Assembly: GCA_945885345.1 (NCBI GenBank)
Contig: CAMCYP010000004.1
Coordinates: 62,001 to 126,000, forward strand
DNA from: Bordetella parapertussis
GTDB taxonomy: Bacteria > Pseudomonadota > Gammaproteobacteria > Burkholderiales > SG8-41
DNA length: 64,000 nucleotides
Reading direction: 5' to 3'
Shown: piece after piece, positions 7,988 to 16,351 of the stretch
Position numbering within the stretch: position 1 is the stretch's first letter
Layout of the letters: each line of letters opens with the position of its first letter
Program-made: the position numbers and the translations under genes
The notes under the pieces: model-generated
Databases searched by the model: none
Seen by the model: the letters and a program-made list of their open reading frames with translations, nothing else
What the model was told of the DNA's origin: nothing

Positions 7988-8202
7988 GGACTGGTTCCTC
8001 TCATGGATGATTTAAAAAGAAGTCGCGCCGGCGGTTCCCGATGCGGAGCAAAACGACCACTGATACATGAACAATAGCATTTTCACGCACCGCAGCAAAA
8101 GCACACGGGCGTCATCCGCCCCGGCCCGGGCTGGTTTAATGCATATGGGGGCTACCCCCGCAAATTACAAGCCGGTTTGGACACCAGCCGACCATCGCGG
8201 CG
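7988..8202 (+). other. Intergenic region between divergent-tail yqjD promoter side and EI24 gene end
   Basis: A 215-bp non-coding stretch. It holds the upstream region of yqjD and, near 8147-8159, a GGGGG-CTA-CCCCC hairpin downstream of the EI24 gene. The 60-residue ORF at 8067-8249 has no recognisable features and I do not call it. Confidence 0.5.
8147..8159 (-). terminator. Short GC hairpin downstream of EI24 gene
   Basis: GGGGG-CTA-CCCCC, a 5-bp stem 44 nt after the EI24 stop on the minus strand. No clear U-tract follows, so termination is only suggested. Confidence 0.35.
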
Positions 8203-8919
8203 CTACGTGCCGCGCGCCACCGCCAGCCGCGCCAGGCAAAACTGCGTAAATGCCAGCCCGCCCAGCACCGGCACCAGCAGATTCAGCACCGGCACGTAGA
8301 GCAGCAGCGACACCAGAATACCCAACAAAAAGAGGTCGCCGCGCGAGCTGTGCGCCAGCTGCGCGAATTCTTCGGGACTGGCGTGATCGGCCAGCGCGTC
8401 GTAACGGAACAGGCGTTGATTCAGGTAAGCCGAAGCCAGCAACGGCGCCAGTACCGCGCCTACACCTGTCAGCCACAGCGGCAGGGTAATCACCCACAAC
8501 ACGGTGAAAACCGTGATGGCAATGGCGGCATTGCCGATGCTGCCGGCCAGCGTGCCGCCACCGGCACGGCGCAGATCCGGGTGATAACGCTCCGCGACAA
8601 ATTTGACGATCACCGGCATCGCGATGATCTCGGTCACCACCAGCGCGGTGACAAACATCGCCGGCAGGATCGCAATCAGCACGGCCAGCGCCGCGGTGTA
8701 ATCGATGACCCAGGTCGCGTTCCAGCCCTGCAGCCATCCGGCCACAGTGGTGGTCGTCATGGCGCCGGCGATGAAGCCGGTCCATGCACCCCAGAACAGC
8801 CACGCCAGCAGCGTCCACAACACCAGGCTGATCAGCATCGGCAACAACACGATGGCGATAATGCGCGGATCGAACAGATTGCCCGCAGCGCGGGTCAGTG
8901 CAGCGACGGCGTCACGCAT
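8203..8919 (-). CDS. EI24 domain-containing membrane protein (CysZ-like)
   Basis: A 238-residue membrane protein of the EI24/CysZ family with about four to five transmembrane segments (for example IIAIVLLPMLISLVLWTLLAWLFW). The motif LASAYLNQRLFRYDALADHAS is typical. The track start at 9111 is too far upstream. ATG 8919 begins the conserved MRDAVAALTRA segment and overlaps the stop of a 17-codon ORF (TAATG). ATG 8976 is an alternative in-frame start. CysZ transports sulfate, but no cys genes are near, so substrate is open. Confidence 0.85.
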   Translation of the reverse strand: MRDAVAALTRAAGNLFDPRIIAIVLLPMLISLVLWTLLAWLFWGAWTGFIAGAMTTTTVAGWLQGWNATWVIDYTAALAVLIAILPAMFVTALVVTEIIAMPVIVKFVAERYHPDLRRAGGGTLAGSIGNAAIAITVFTVLWVITLPLWLTGVGAVLAPLLASAYLNQRLFRYDALADHASPEEFAQLAHSSRGDLFLLGILVSLLLYVPVLNLLVPVLGGLAFTQFCLARLAVARGT

Positions 8920-8972
8920 TAGCGTGTACCGATTCGCAGAAACAGCAGCAACACCTTGGACATATCCAGCAT
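8919..8972 (-). CDS. Possible 17-residue leader ORF upstream of EI24 gene
   Basis: ATG at 8970-8972 (minus strand) is preceded by GGAGACAATGC and opens a 17-residue hydrophobic peptide beginning MLDMSKVLLLF. Its TAA shares a base with the EI24 ATG (TAATG). The good ribosome site belongs to this ORF, not to ATG 8919, so EI24 could be translated by coupling. It may instead be incidental if EI24 starts at 8976. Confidence 0.35.
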   Translation of the reverse strand: MLDMSKVLLLFLRIGTR

Positions 8973-9067
8973 GCATTGTCTCCAGGTCAGGTGACAGTAT
9001 TGTAAACGCCGCTGCCGGCGCGGCGCCGGGGTACAATGCCGGGCATGTTCGAAGCACCCGCAAAAAA

Positions 9068-10744
9068 ATGGCCTCACTGACACGTACGCCGGCCTGGCGC
9101 GCACTTGCCACGCACCGGCGCAGCTGGGAACAGCGTTCCCTGCGCGACCTGTTCGCTGCCGATCCGCAACGTTTCCAGCGCTTTTCGCTCGAAGCCTGCG
9201 GCCTGCTGCTCGATTACTCGAAAAACCTGATCGTTTCCGAAACCCTGGATTTGCTGCTGGCACTGGCACGTGAGTGCGGATTGCAGGACCAGATCCGCGA
9301 CCTGCTCGCCGGCAAGCGCGTCAATAACACGGAAAAACGCGCCGCCTGGCACACCGCGCTGCGTGCCGGCGATGCCGCGCCGCGCGAAGTCCGTAACGCA
9401 CTGACTGCAATGCGCAAGCTGGCGACGGCCTTGCGCGACGGCAAAATCAACGGCGCCAGTGGCCGCGTCATCACCGACGTCGTCAGCCTTGGCATCGGTG
9501 GATCCGTATTGGGCCCGGCACTGGCGGCAGCGGCCTGCGCACCGGATGCCGCAGCGCCGCGCGTGCATTTCATCCACACGCCGGGCGAATCACTCGATCG
9601 CTTGTTGGCCGCACTGGATGCGGCAAGCACGCTGTTCATCGTGCAATCCAAAAGTTTCTCCACCCACGAAACACTGCTCAATGCACAGGCCGCGCGCACC
9701 TGGCTGCAGGCGTCAGGCGTTGCGGATCACGGCGCGCATTTCGCCGCGGTCACCGCGCAAGCCGCCGCCGCGCAGGCCTTCGGCGTACCGCAGGAACGCA
9801 TTTTCCCGATGTGGGATTGGGTCGGCGGACGTTATTCGCTGTGGTCGGCGGTTGGGCTGCCGGCGATGATTGCGATGGGCGCTGATGCCTACGACGAACT
9901 GCTCGCCGGTGCAGCGGACATGGACGCGCATTTTGCAAGTGCTGCCCCCGGACAAAACATCCCGGTGCTGCTGGCGCTGATCGGGCTGTGGCACGCCAAT
10001 TTTTTCGCCATGGCCTCACGCGCGGTGATTCCCTACCAGCCGGGGCTGGGGCTGCTCCCCGCATGGCTGCAGCAGCTCGAAATGGAAAGCCTGGGCAAAA
10101 GTGTCAACCGCCGCGGCAAAACCCTGCGCATGGATACCGGCCCGGTGTTGTGGGGCAGCGCCGGCACCGAAGGCCAGCATGCCTATTTCCAGCTGCTGCA
10201 CCAGGGCACGCGGCCGGTGCCGGTGGATTTCATCACCAGTTGCAGGCCGCGCGCCGCGCACTGTGCAACAAGTCCCCTCGGGGGAAAGCAAGTCCCCTTG
10301 GGGGGCTCCGGCGACGGCACTGCAGACCAGACCCATGCGGTGATGCTGTCGAACTGTTTTGCACAATCCGCCCTGCTGATGTGCGGTGTAACTGCGACGG
10401 AAACCGAACAGGCCCTGCTGCAGCAGGGCATGACTGTGCGTGAAGCAACCCGGCTGGCCCCGCATCAGGCCCTGCCCGGCAACCGGCCAAGCAACACGCT
10501 GCTGCTGCCGGTGCTCGACGCGCGCAGCCTCGGCACCCTGCTCGCGCTGTACGAACACCGCACCTTCGTGCAAAGCGCGATCTGGGACATCAATGCGTTT
10601 GACCAGTGGGGAGTGGAACACGGCAAACGCCTCGCCGGCAGCCTGCTGCCGGAACTGATCGCCACCGCGCCGGCCGCCACCCACGACTCATCGACCGACG
10701 GTCTGGTCAATTATTCCAAACTGCACAACCGGAGAAAGTCATGA
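9068..10744 (+). CDS. pgi: Glucose-6-phosphate isomerase
   Basis: Phosphoglucose isomerase (558 residues), interconverting glucose-6-P and fructose-6-P. The SIS-domain glycine loop LGIGGSVLGP, VQSKSFSTHET, VGGRYSLWSAVGL, MESLGKSVNRRGK and the catalytic-His segment GTEGQHAYFQLLHQGT are all present. ATG 9068 is used because the track ORF runs back into the EI24 gene. Between DFITSC and HAVMLSN there is an in-frame extra segment of about 18 residues. It contains two copies of a GC-rich 20-bp repeat and lies in a loop that is normally short. Frame and active-site motifs are intact, so the enzyme is probably functional. Confidence 0.95.
   Translation: MASLTRTPAWRALATHRRSWEQRSLRDLFAADPQRFQRFSLEACGLLLDYSKNLIVSETLDLLLALARECGLQDQIRDLLAGKRVNNTEKRAAWHTALRAGDAAPREVRNALTAMRKLATALRDGKINGASGRVITDVVSLGIGGSVLGPALAAAACAPDAAAPRVHFIHTPGESLDRLLAALDAASTLFIVQSKSFSTHETLLNAQAARTWLQASGVADHGAHFAAVTAQAAAAQAFGVPQERIFPMWDWVGGRYSLWSAVGLPAMIAMGADAYDELLAGAADMDAHFASAAPGQNIPVLLALIGLWHANFFAMASRAVIPYQPGLGLLPAWLQQLEMESLGKSVNRRGKTLRMDTGPVLWGSAGTEGQHAYFQLLHQGTRPVPVDFITSCRPRAAHCATSPLGGKQVPLGGSGDGTADQTHAVMLSNCFAQSALLMCGVTATETEQALLQQGMTVREATRLAPHQALPGNRPSNTLLLPVLDARSLGTLLALYEHRTFVQSAIWDINAFDQWGVEHGKRLAGSLLPELIATAPAATHDSSTDGLVNYSKLHNRRKS
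10270..10309 (+). repeat. Tandem GC-rich palindromic repeats inserted in pgi
   Basis: Two 20-bp units, 10270-10289 and 10290-10309. Each starts AAGTCCCC, then T(C/T)GGGGG. The first 17 bases of unit two are identical to the inverted copy at 6844-6860. Each core (CCCC-NN-GGGG) can form a hairpin. Together they add an in-frame segment reading SPLGGKQVPLGGS to Pgi. Confidence 0.85.
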
Positions 10745-10947
10745 ACGACGAAGCCCTGAACATGAGCATCCGCAAGTTCCTCAAAACCGTCGGCGTCAAT
10801 TCGCAGCTGGCCATCGAAAAAGCGGTGCGCAAGGCCATTGAGGACGGCAAGCTCAAGGGCAGCGAATCACTGCCGGTCATGATGACGCTCAGCGTCGGCA
10901 CGCTGGCACTGGAAGTGAAATTCGACGGCGATCTGAAGCTGGACTAA
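10741..10947 (+). CDS. Small conserved protein (DUF6494-like)
   Basis: A 68-residue protein (MNDEALNMSIRKFLKTVGV...) starting within the pgi stop (ATGA), so co-translated with pgi. The sequence IRKFLKTVGVNSQLAIEKAVRKA with a C-terminal beta strand pair (TLSVGTLALEVKFDGD) matches a small conserved proteobacterial family of unknown function that I recall as DUF6494. The earlier in-frame start at 10606 lies inside pgi. No role can be assigned. Confidence 0.75.
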   Translation: MNDEALNMSIRKFLKTVGVNSQLAIEKAVRKAIEDGKLKGSESLPVMMTLSVGTLALEVKFDGDLKLD

Positions 10948-10973
10948 AAACGAAGCAACCGGGGCACAACAGA

Positions 10974-11519
10974 TCAGATCTTCATGATCTGTTCGCGGTA
11001 GTAACGCAGCTCCGCGATGGATTCATGGATGTCGGCCAGCGCCTCGTGTTTGCCATGCTTGACCATGCCGCCCAGCACTTCCGGCTTCCAGCGCCGCGCC
11101 AGCTCCTTCAGCGTGCTGACGTCGATCAGGCGGTAGTGGAAATAATCATCCAGCTTCGGCAGGTACTTCACCAGGAAACGCCGGTCCTGGTGCACCGAGT
11201 TGCCGCAGATCGGCGACACGCCCTTGGGTACGTGTTGCTCGAGGAAGGCGACCATCTGCGTCTCGACCTCGGCCTCCGTCAGCGTTGAAGCCTTGACGCG
11301 ATCAATCAGGCCGGATTTCTTGTGCGTCGACTTGTTCCAGTTGTCCATCACGTCGAGCACCGAATCGGGCTGATGCACCACCAGCACCGGCGCTTCGGCG
11401 ACGGTATTCAATTGCGCATCGGTGATGACGATGGCGATTTCCAGCACGCGATCGGTTTCGGGGTTGAGCCCGCTCATCTCCATGTCGATCCAGATGAGGG
11501 CGTTGGGATCCTGTGCCAT
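10974..11519 (-). CDS. orn: Oligoribonuclease
   Basis: A 181-residue 3'-5' exoribonuclease that degrades RNA dinucleotides and linear pGpG. DEDDh motifs: [19 protein letters not shown] (ExoI), the [31 protein letters not shown] region (ExoII) and [15 protein letters not shown] (ExoIII with His). Length matches the family. It is convergent with the pgi operon and divergent from the M48 peptidase gene, a common betaproteobacterial arrangement. Confidence 0.95.
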   Translation of the reverse strand: MAQDPNALIWIDMEMSGLNPETDRVLEIAIVITDAQLNTVAEAPVLVVHQPDSVLDVMDNWNKSTHKKSGLIDRVKASTLTEAEVETQMVAFLEQHVPKGVSPICGNSVHQDRRFLVKYLPKLDDYFHYRLIDVSTLKELARRWKPEVLGGMVKHGKHEALADIHESIAELRYYREQIMKI

Positions 11520-11605
11520 AATGATTTTGATGTTTTAACCGGGAATTTTCAGGCACCCATTGTGTCACATGCCTGCACCCCCAGCCCGCAACTCCTTATA
11601 AAAAT

Positions 11606-12853
11606 ATGCATACTTTCGGCCTCGTTTTCCTCATTGCCCTGCTGCTGACCGTTACCGCCCGGCTGTGGCTGGCAGCACGCCATGCCGCCCATGTGCAGGC
11701 CCATCGCAACGCCGTGCCGGCGCAGTTTGCCGACGTCATCACGCTGGACGCCCACCAGCGCGCAGCGGACTACACCGAAGCCAAGACCCGCTTCGCCATG
11801 CTCGGCGTGACGGTCGAAGCGGCAGTCGCACTGATTTTCACTTTTGGCGGTGGCCTGCAGGGATTGCACGCCCTGACCGCGATGTGGTTTGAACCCGGCA
11901 TCGTGCGCGGCCTGGCGCTGATCGCCTGCGTCGCCGTGGTGATGATGATCATCGACATTCCGCTGAGCCTCTACCGCACCTTTGTCATTGAGGAACGCTA
12001 CGGTTTCAACAAGGTCACCGTGAAGCTGTTCTGGATCGATTTCATCAAAGGCCTGGTGCTGGGCGCAGCACTCGGCCTGCCGCTGGTTGCCACCGTGCTG
12101 TGGCTGATGGAACGCATGGGCGAATGGTGGTGGTTTTATGCCTGGCTGACCTGGATGGCCTTCAACATCCTGATGCTGGCAGTGTATCCGGCGTGGATCG
12201 CCCCGCTGTTCAACAAGTTTTCACCGCTGACGGATGCCGCAATGAAGGAACGTGTCGAACGGCTGCTCGACCGCTGCGGCTTCAAGGTCAAGGGCCTGAT
12301 GGTGATGGATGGTTCGCGCCGCTCCAGCCACGGCAACGCCTATTTCACCGGCTTCGGCAAAACCAAGCGCATCGTGTTTTTCGACACGCTGCTGTCACGG
12401 CTGGAGCCACAGGAAGTCGAAGCGGTACTGGCGCACGAACTGGGGCACTTCAAGCTGAAACACGTGATCAAGCGCATCGCCAGCCTTTTCGTGATCAGCC
12501 TGGGTTTCCTCTGGCTGCTCGGCTGGGTACTCGACAAACCCTGGTTCTACGAAGGCATCGGCGTCACCACACCGTCCACCGCGATGGCACTGGTGCTGTT
12601 TTCGATCGTGGTGCCGGTGTTCACTTTCCTGTTCCAGCCGCTGAGCGCGATGATTTCGCGCAAGCACGAGTTCGAGGCCGACGCCTTCGCCGCGCAATAC
12701 ACGCCCGCCTCCGACCTGATCGCGGCACTGGTCAAACTCTACAAGGACAACGCCTCGACGCTGACGCCGGACCCGCTGCATTCGGCGGTTTATGATTCGC
12801 ACCCGCCGGCCACTACGCGCATCGCACGGCTGCAGCAAGCCGCAGCGCACTGA
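11606..12853 (+). CDS. M48 (Ste24-type) membrane zinc metallopeptidase
   Basis: A 415-residue integral-membrane protease of the M48A (CAAX-prenyl-protease-like) family. It has the zinc motif AHELGHFKLKH near residue 275 and the third-ligand region KHEFEADAFAAQY. Multiple transmembrane helices flank the catalytic segment, and SSHGNAYFTGFGKTKRIVFFDTLL is family-typical. The bacterial role is membrane-protein quality control, not prenyl processing. It is divergent from orn, with phhB and rsgA downstream on the same strand. Confidence 0.93.
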   Translation: MHTFGLVFLIALLLTVTARLWLAARHAAHVQAHRNAVPAQFADVITLDAHQRAADYTEAKTRFAMLGVTVEAAVALIFTFGGGLQGLHALTAMWFEPGIVRGLALIACVAVVMMIIDIPLSLYRTFVIEERYGFNKVTVKLFWIDFIKGLVLGAALGLPLVATVLWLMERMGEWWWFYAWLTWMAFNILMLAVYPAWIAPLFNKFSPLTDAAMKERVERLLDRCGFKVKGLMVMDGSRRSSHGNAYFTGFGKTKRIVFFDTLLSRLEPQEVEAVLAHELGHFKLKHVIKRIASLFVISLGFLWLLGWVLDKPWFYEGIGVTTPSTAMALVLFSIVVPVFTFLFQPLSAMISRKHEFEADAFAAQYTPASDLIAALVKLYKDNASTLTPDPLHSAVYDSHPPATTRIARLQQAAAH

Positions 12854-12866
12854 ACAAAATTCCGGA

Positions 12867-13196
12867 ATGAGCGACCTCGCACAGAAAAAATGCAAGCCCT
12901 GCGAAGGCGGCGTAGCACCCCTGGCTGCGGATGAAGTCGCGACCCTGTTGAAACGTCTCAAGGGCTGGGCCTGCGTCAACGGCATGCTGACCAAAACTTA
13001 TGAATTCCGCAATTATCACGAAACCATGGCTTTCGTGAACGCCACCGCGTGGATTTCGCACCGCGAAGACCATCACCCTGACCTGGTGGTGAGCTACAAA
13101 CAGTGCCGGGTTGATTACATCACCCACGCCATCGGCGGGCTGTCGGAGAACGATTTCATCTGCGCCGCCAAGATCGACGCACTGCTTGATCTTTAA
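12867..13196 (+). CDS. phhB: Pterin-4a-carbinolamine dehydratase
   Basis: A 109-residue 4a-hydroxytetrahydrobiopterin dehydratase, which recycles pterin cofactor for aromatic hydroxylases. The motif ISHREDHHPDLVVSYKQCRVDYITHAIGGLSENDF has the catalytic HH and the conserved TH. ATG 12867 is 13 nt after the M48 stop and begins MSDLAQKKC. No phhA is in the window, so it may serve molybdopterin or another pterin pathway. Confidence 0.93.
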   Translation: MSDLAQKKCKPCEGGVAPLAADEVATLLKRLKGWACVNGMLTKTYEFRNYHETMAFVNATAWISHREDHHPDLVVSYKQCRVDYITHAIGGLSENDFICAAKIDALLDL

Positions 13197-13197
13197 A

Positions 13198-14091
13198 TTG
13201 AGCTCTGAGACTCCAGTGCAGGGCCTGATCACCGCCGCCTATGGCCGGCGCTTCCTCGTCGAATCTGCGGACGGCCGCGTGCGCGATTGCGTGACCCGCG
13301 GCAAACGCACCGACTACGCCTGCGGCGACCGGGTCACCATCACCGTGCAGAACGAAGAGCAGGGTGTCATCGACAGCTGCGGACCGCGGCAGACCCTGCT
13401 CTACCGTTCCGACCGCTGGAAACAGAAACTGATCGCCGCCAATGTCACGCAGATGGTCATGGTCGTGGCGCCGGTACCATCCTTCGACCTCGGCGTGCTC
13501 GATTGCTGCCTGGCCGCCGCGGAACACGCCGGCATCCGTCCGCTGATCGTGCTCAACAAGGCCGACCTGGCGGAGTCCGTGATATCGGCAAACGCGCTGG
13601 CGCTGTATACAGGCATGGGGTACCGGTTGCTGAAGCTGGTCGCAAGGCAGGGCGTGGACGAACTGCGGCCACACCTGACAGGGCAACGCAGCGTGCTGGT
13701 CGGCGAATCCGGCATGGGCAAATCGACGATTCTGAACCAGCTGGTACCGGATGCCGCGGCGCTGACGCGGGAAGTGTCGGCTTCGCTGGGCACCGGCAAA
13801 CACACGACCTCGCATGCGCGGCTATATCACCTCGATGCCGGAAGCGACATCATCGACACACCCGGCGTACAGGCTTTTGGCCTGCATCACCTGGGAGTGG
13901 CCGACCTCGCATCGGCATTCATCGAATTCCGTCCCTATATCGGCCACTGCCGTTTCCGCGATTGCCGGCATCTGGAAGAGCCGGGTTGCGCGATCCTCGC
14001 CGCGCATGAAGCGGAGCAGATCGATACACGAAGGCTGGCGGTGTACTGCCGGCTGGCGGCGGAGCATCTGCGCCAGCAGAAAAAGTTTTAA
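13198..14091 (+). CDS. rsgA: Ribosome small subunit-dependent GTPase A
   Basis: A circularly permuted GTPase for 30S maturation. G4 (VLNKADL) comes before G1 (GESGMGKSTILNQL) and G3 (IIDTPGVQAF). A C-terminal zinc finger follows (CRFRDCRHLEEPGCAI). An OB fold at the N-terminus begins VQGLITAAYGRRFLVE. The track start at 13111 lies in phhB. TTG 13198 gives 297 residues and GTG 13216 gives 291; neither has a strong ribosome site, so the start is uncertain. Confidence 0.93.
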   Translation: MSSETPVQGLITAAYGRRFLVESADGRVRDCVTRGKRTDYACGDRVTITVQNEEQGVIDSCGPRQTLLYRSDRWKQKLIAANVTQMVMVVAPVPSFDLGVLDCCLAAAEHAGIRPLIVLNKADLAESVISANALALYTGMGYRLLKLVARQGVDELRPHLTGQRSVLVGESGMGKSTILNQLVPDAAALTREVSASLGTGKHTTSHARLYHLDAGSDIIDTPGVQAFGLHHLGVADLASAFIEFRPYIGHCRFRDCRHLEEPGCAILAAHEAEQIDTRRLAVYCRLAAEHLRQQKKF

Positions 14092-14097
14092 GGGTCC

Positions 14098-15018
14098 TTA
14101 GCCGAGCGCTCTGGCCAGCGATACGATCAGCAGCAAAAACAGCCATAACACCAGTGCGCGCCAGATCAGACCCACGGCGCCGCGCAAATCCTCGACTTCA
14201 ACCGCATCACCAATGCCGAGGTCCGGCCGCTGGTTGAGCATGCCCTCTTCGCGCAAGGCGCCGCCGAGTTTGACGCCCAACGCGCCGGCGCCACTGGCCA
14301 GCACCACCCCCTCGGCGCCGCGTCCCCAGCCTGCCGCCTGCGTGCGCCAGCAATACGCGGCGTCTTCGAAATTGCCGGCAATCGCAAAACTCGCCGCGGT
14401 AATCCGCGCCGGCAGCCAGTCAATCCAGAAAAAAGCGCGCTCGGCAAAAATGGCAAAAGCGCGCCGTTCCGGATCAATCAGTTTGCCCCAGCGCGCGGCC
14501 AGCAGATCAGCCATGCGGTAAACCACCGGGCCGACCGGACCAAACACGACGAACCAGAAAATCGGTCCCAGCACATAACGGTGTGCCTGCAGCAGACCGA
14601 GTTCGATGGCCACGCGTGAAATTTCCGCGGCATGCAGTTCATCCGCCGGTACGCCGCGCCAGCGCCCGAGCACATCGCGCGCGGTGTTGATGTTCTGTTC
14701 GCGCAGCGCCTGCGCGATCTCGGTGAAACAATGGCTGAAGCGGCGGAAACCCATCGCCACGTAGAGCACGGCAACACTCCATGCCAGCGCCAGTAACACG
14801 CTGGCCTCGCGCAGCAGCGCATAAACAGCCGTGGTCAGCAGTGCCAGCGGCAGCACCGCGACCAGCCAGGCAATCACGCCGTGGCCGGCCTGCAGTCCGT
14901 TGAATTGCCGCTCAAGGTAATCAGCGTAGCGCTCGAAGGCGGCGTACAGCGGATTGCCGCGGCGCAGCGGCCACGCCTGCTCAAGGAGTAATGCGCAGAT
15001 CAGTGCGAAGAATTTCAT
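14098..15018 (-). CDS. CobD/CbiB family membrane protein
   Basis: A 306-residue membrane protein that starts MKFFALICALLLEQAWPLRRGNP. It has several hydrophobic segments and the family stretch FWFVVFGPVGPVVYRMADLLA. In Betaproteobacteria this CobD/CbiB- or AmpE-like protein occurs without other cobalamin genes, as here, so a role in adenosylcobinamide synthesis is doubtful. It converges on rsgA with a 6-nt gap. Confidence 0.85.
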   Translation of the reverse strand: MKFFALICALLLEQAWPLRRGNPLYAAFERYADYLERQFNGLQAGHGVIAWLVAVLPLALLTTAVYALLREASVLLALAWSVAVLYVAMGFRRFSHCFTEIAQALREQNINTARDVLGRWRGVPADELHAAEISRVAIELGLLQAHRYVLGPIFWFVVFGPVGPVVYRMADLLAARWGKLIDPERRAFAIFAERAFFWIDWLPARITAASFAIAGNFEDAAYCWRTQAAGWGRGAEGVVLASGAGALGVKLGGALREEGMLNQRPDLGIGDAVEVEDLRGAVGLIWRALVLWLFLLLIVSLARALG

Positions 15019-15066
15019 GCGTCCGTAACCAGCGCTAGAAGCGTGCTGAAAGTCACAATGATTGGC

Positions 15067-15090
15067 AATAAAAACAACAATAAAAACAAC
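15067..15090 (-). repeat. 12-bp tandem repeat downstream of greB
   Basis: The unit AATAAAAACAAC occurs twice in tandem. On the minus strand it gives two T-rich tracts just after the greB stop, which may act as the U-tract of a terminator with the TACCC...GGGTA stem overlapping the stop. Confidence 0.6.
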
Positions 15091-15100
15091 GGCTTACAGT

Positions 15101-15610
15101 TTACCCTGCGGGGTAGCGGATGGCAATGATTTCGACTTCGGTGGTGCCGGCGGGTCGTTGCCATTTCACCACGTCGCCCTTGCGCGCACCGATCATTGAA
15201 CGCGCCAGCGGCGAACCCCAGCTGATCTTGCCGGCCGACACATCGGCCTCGTCGTCGCCGACGATGCTGAATTCCTGCACGTCACCCTTGTCATCTTCGA
15301 CCTGCACGGTGGCGCCAAAACGCACTTCGCCGTGCGGCTGCTGCGCGGGATCGACCAGTTCAGCGCGCTCCAGCTGGGCGTTGAAATAACGCTGGTCACG
15401 TTCGACTTCACGCAATTTACGTTTGGCTTCCGAATCGTCCGCGGATATTTCCTTCAATTGCTCATGCTGGTCAGCGAGTTCGCGGACGCGCAGGCGCAAC
15501 TGCTCCAGTCCCTGCGGCGTCACGTAGTTGGCGTGCGCAGGCACCGGCCGCTCGGGCAATTCGCCCGCGCTGAACTCATCATCACTTTCTTTGACAAATG
15601 CACGACTCAT
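15101..15610 (-). CDS. greB: Transcription elongation factor GreB
   Basis: A 169-residue GreA/GreB family factor that enters the RNA polymerase secondary channel and stimulates transcript cleavage. The N-terminal coiled coil covers residues 30-85 and holds the acidic tip (EQLKEISADDSEAKRKLRE). The C-terminal FKBP-like domain has FSIVGDDEADVSAGKISWGSPLARSMIGARKGD. The N-terminal extension (MSRAFVKESDDE) favours GreB. The ribosome site AAGGATCAAC precedes the ATG and a good sigma-70 promoter lies about 100 nt upstream. Confidence 0.93.
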   Translation of the reverse strand: MSRAFVKESDDEFSAGELPERPVPAHANYVTPQGLEQLRLRVRELADQHEQLKEISADDSEAKRKLREVERDQRYFNAQLERAELVDPAQQPHGEVRFGATVQVEDDKGDVQEFSIVGDDEADVSAGKISWGSPLARSMIGARKGDVVKWQRPAGTTEVEIIAIRYPAG

Positions 15611-15705
15611 GTTGATCCTTGGGAAGCTGTGGATGATGCAAGCGGAACAGCGGGCCGTTGACCCGCCACTTCTCCCTGTCTGTTTTTATTTTTCCTGACT
15701 GGTCT

Positions 15706-15734
15706 TTTATACCGAGTATGCCGGCCACTGGCAA
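15706..15734 (-). promoter_or_regulatory. Sigma-70 promoter for greB
   Basis: Minus strand -35 TTGCCA (15734-15729), 17-bp spacer, -10 TATAAA (15711-15706). Both hexamers match consensus at five of six positions and the spacing is optimal. It faces greB 96 bp downstream. Confidence 0.65.
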
Positions 15735-15739
15735 CCGCA

Positions 15740-16351
15740 TCAGCGGCCGCTGCGCCGCCAGGTCAGCACGCGGTTGTTGGCGGGCAAGGCATGATCGTCA
15801 ACAAAGCTGAAACCATGCCGTTGCGCGAGCGCACACACCGCGTCGAAGTCGCGGATGCCGCTCAGGTGATCGCGCGCGCGCAGGAAAGCATCAAAACGCG
15901 CATTGGATTCCGCGGTGTGCCGGCCACCGTAACTGAACGGCCCGTATACTGCGAGCACGCCACCGGGCAGCAGCACACGCCCTGCCCCGCTGAAAAAATG
16001 TTCCACCGATGCCCACGACATGATGTGCAGCGTGTTGGCACTGAACAGCGCATCGCATTCAGCAACCGGCCAGTCGCCATCGACATCCAGCACCTGCGGC
16101 GCGCGCAGATTGGGCAGGCCGGCTTCGTCACGCCACGCCGCAATCCCGGCCAGGTGTTCGGCCCGGTCGCTGGGCTGCCACACCAGCTGCGGCAATGCCG
16201 CGGCGAAAAACACCGCATGCTGACCGGTGCCGGAACCGATTTCCAGCACCTCAGTCGCGCCGGCAAACGCGCCGCGCAGCACTTCGAGGATCGGTGCCCG
16301 GTTGCGCTCACAGGCCTCGGACCAGGGTTTCACCGGCAAGGGCCGGGACAT
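15740..16351 (-). CDS. DUF938 SAM-dependent methyltransferase-like protein
   Basis: A 203-residue class I methyltransferase fold of the DUF938 family. It has KPWSEACERNRAPILEVL at the N-terminus, motif I LEIGSGTGQHAVFFAA, and NTLHIMSWASVEHFF with YGPFSYGGRHTAESNARFD later. ATG 16351 overlaps the patatin stop (TAATG), so the two are translationally coupled. The upstream part of the track ORF lies in patatin. The methyl acceptor is unknown. Confidence 0.9.
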   Translation of the reverse strand: MSRPLPVKPWSEACERNRAPILEVLRGAFAGATEVLEIGSGTGQHAVFFAAALPQLVWQPSDRAEHLAGIAAWRDEAGLPNLRAPQVLDVDGDWPVAECDALFSANTLHIMSWASVEHFFSGAGRVLLPGGVLAVYGPFSYGGRHTAESNARFDAFLRARDHLSGIRDFDAVCALAQRHGFSFVDDHALPANNRVLTWRRSGR

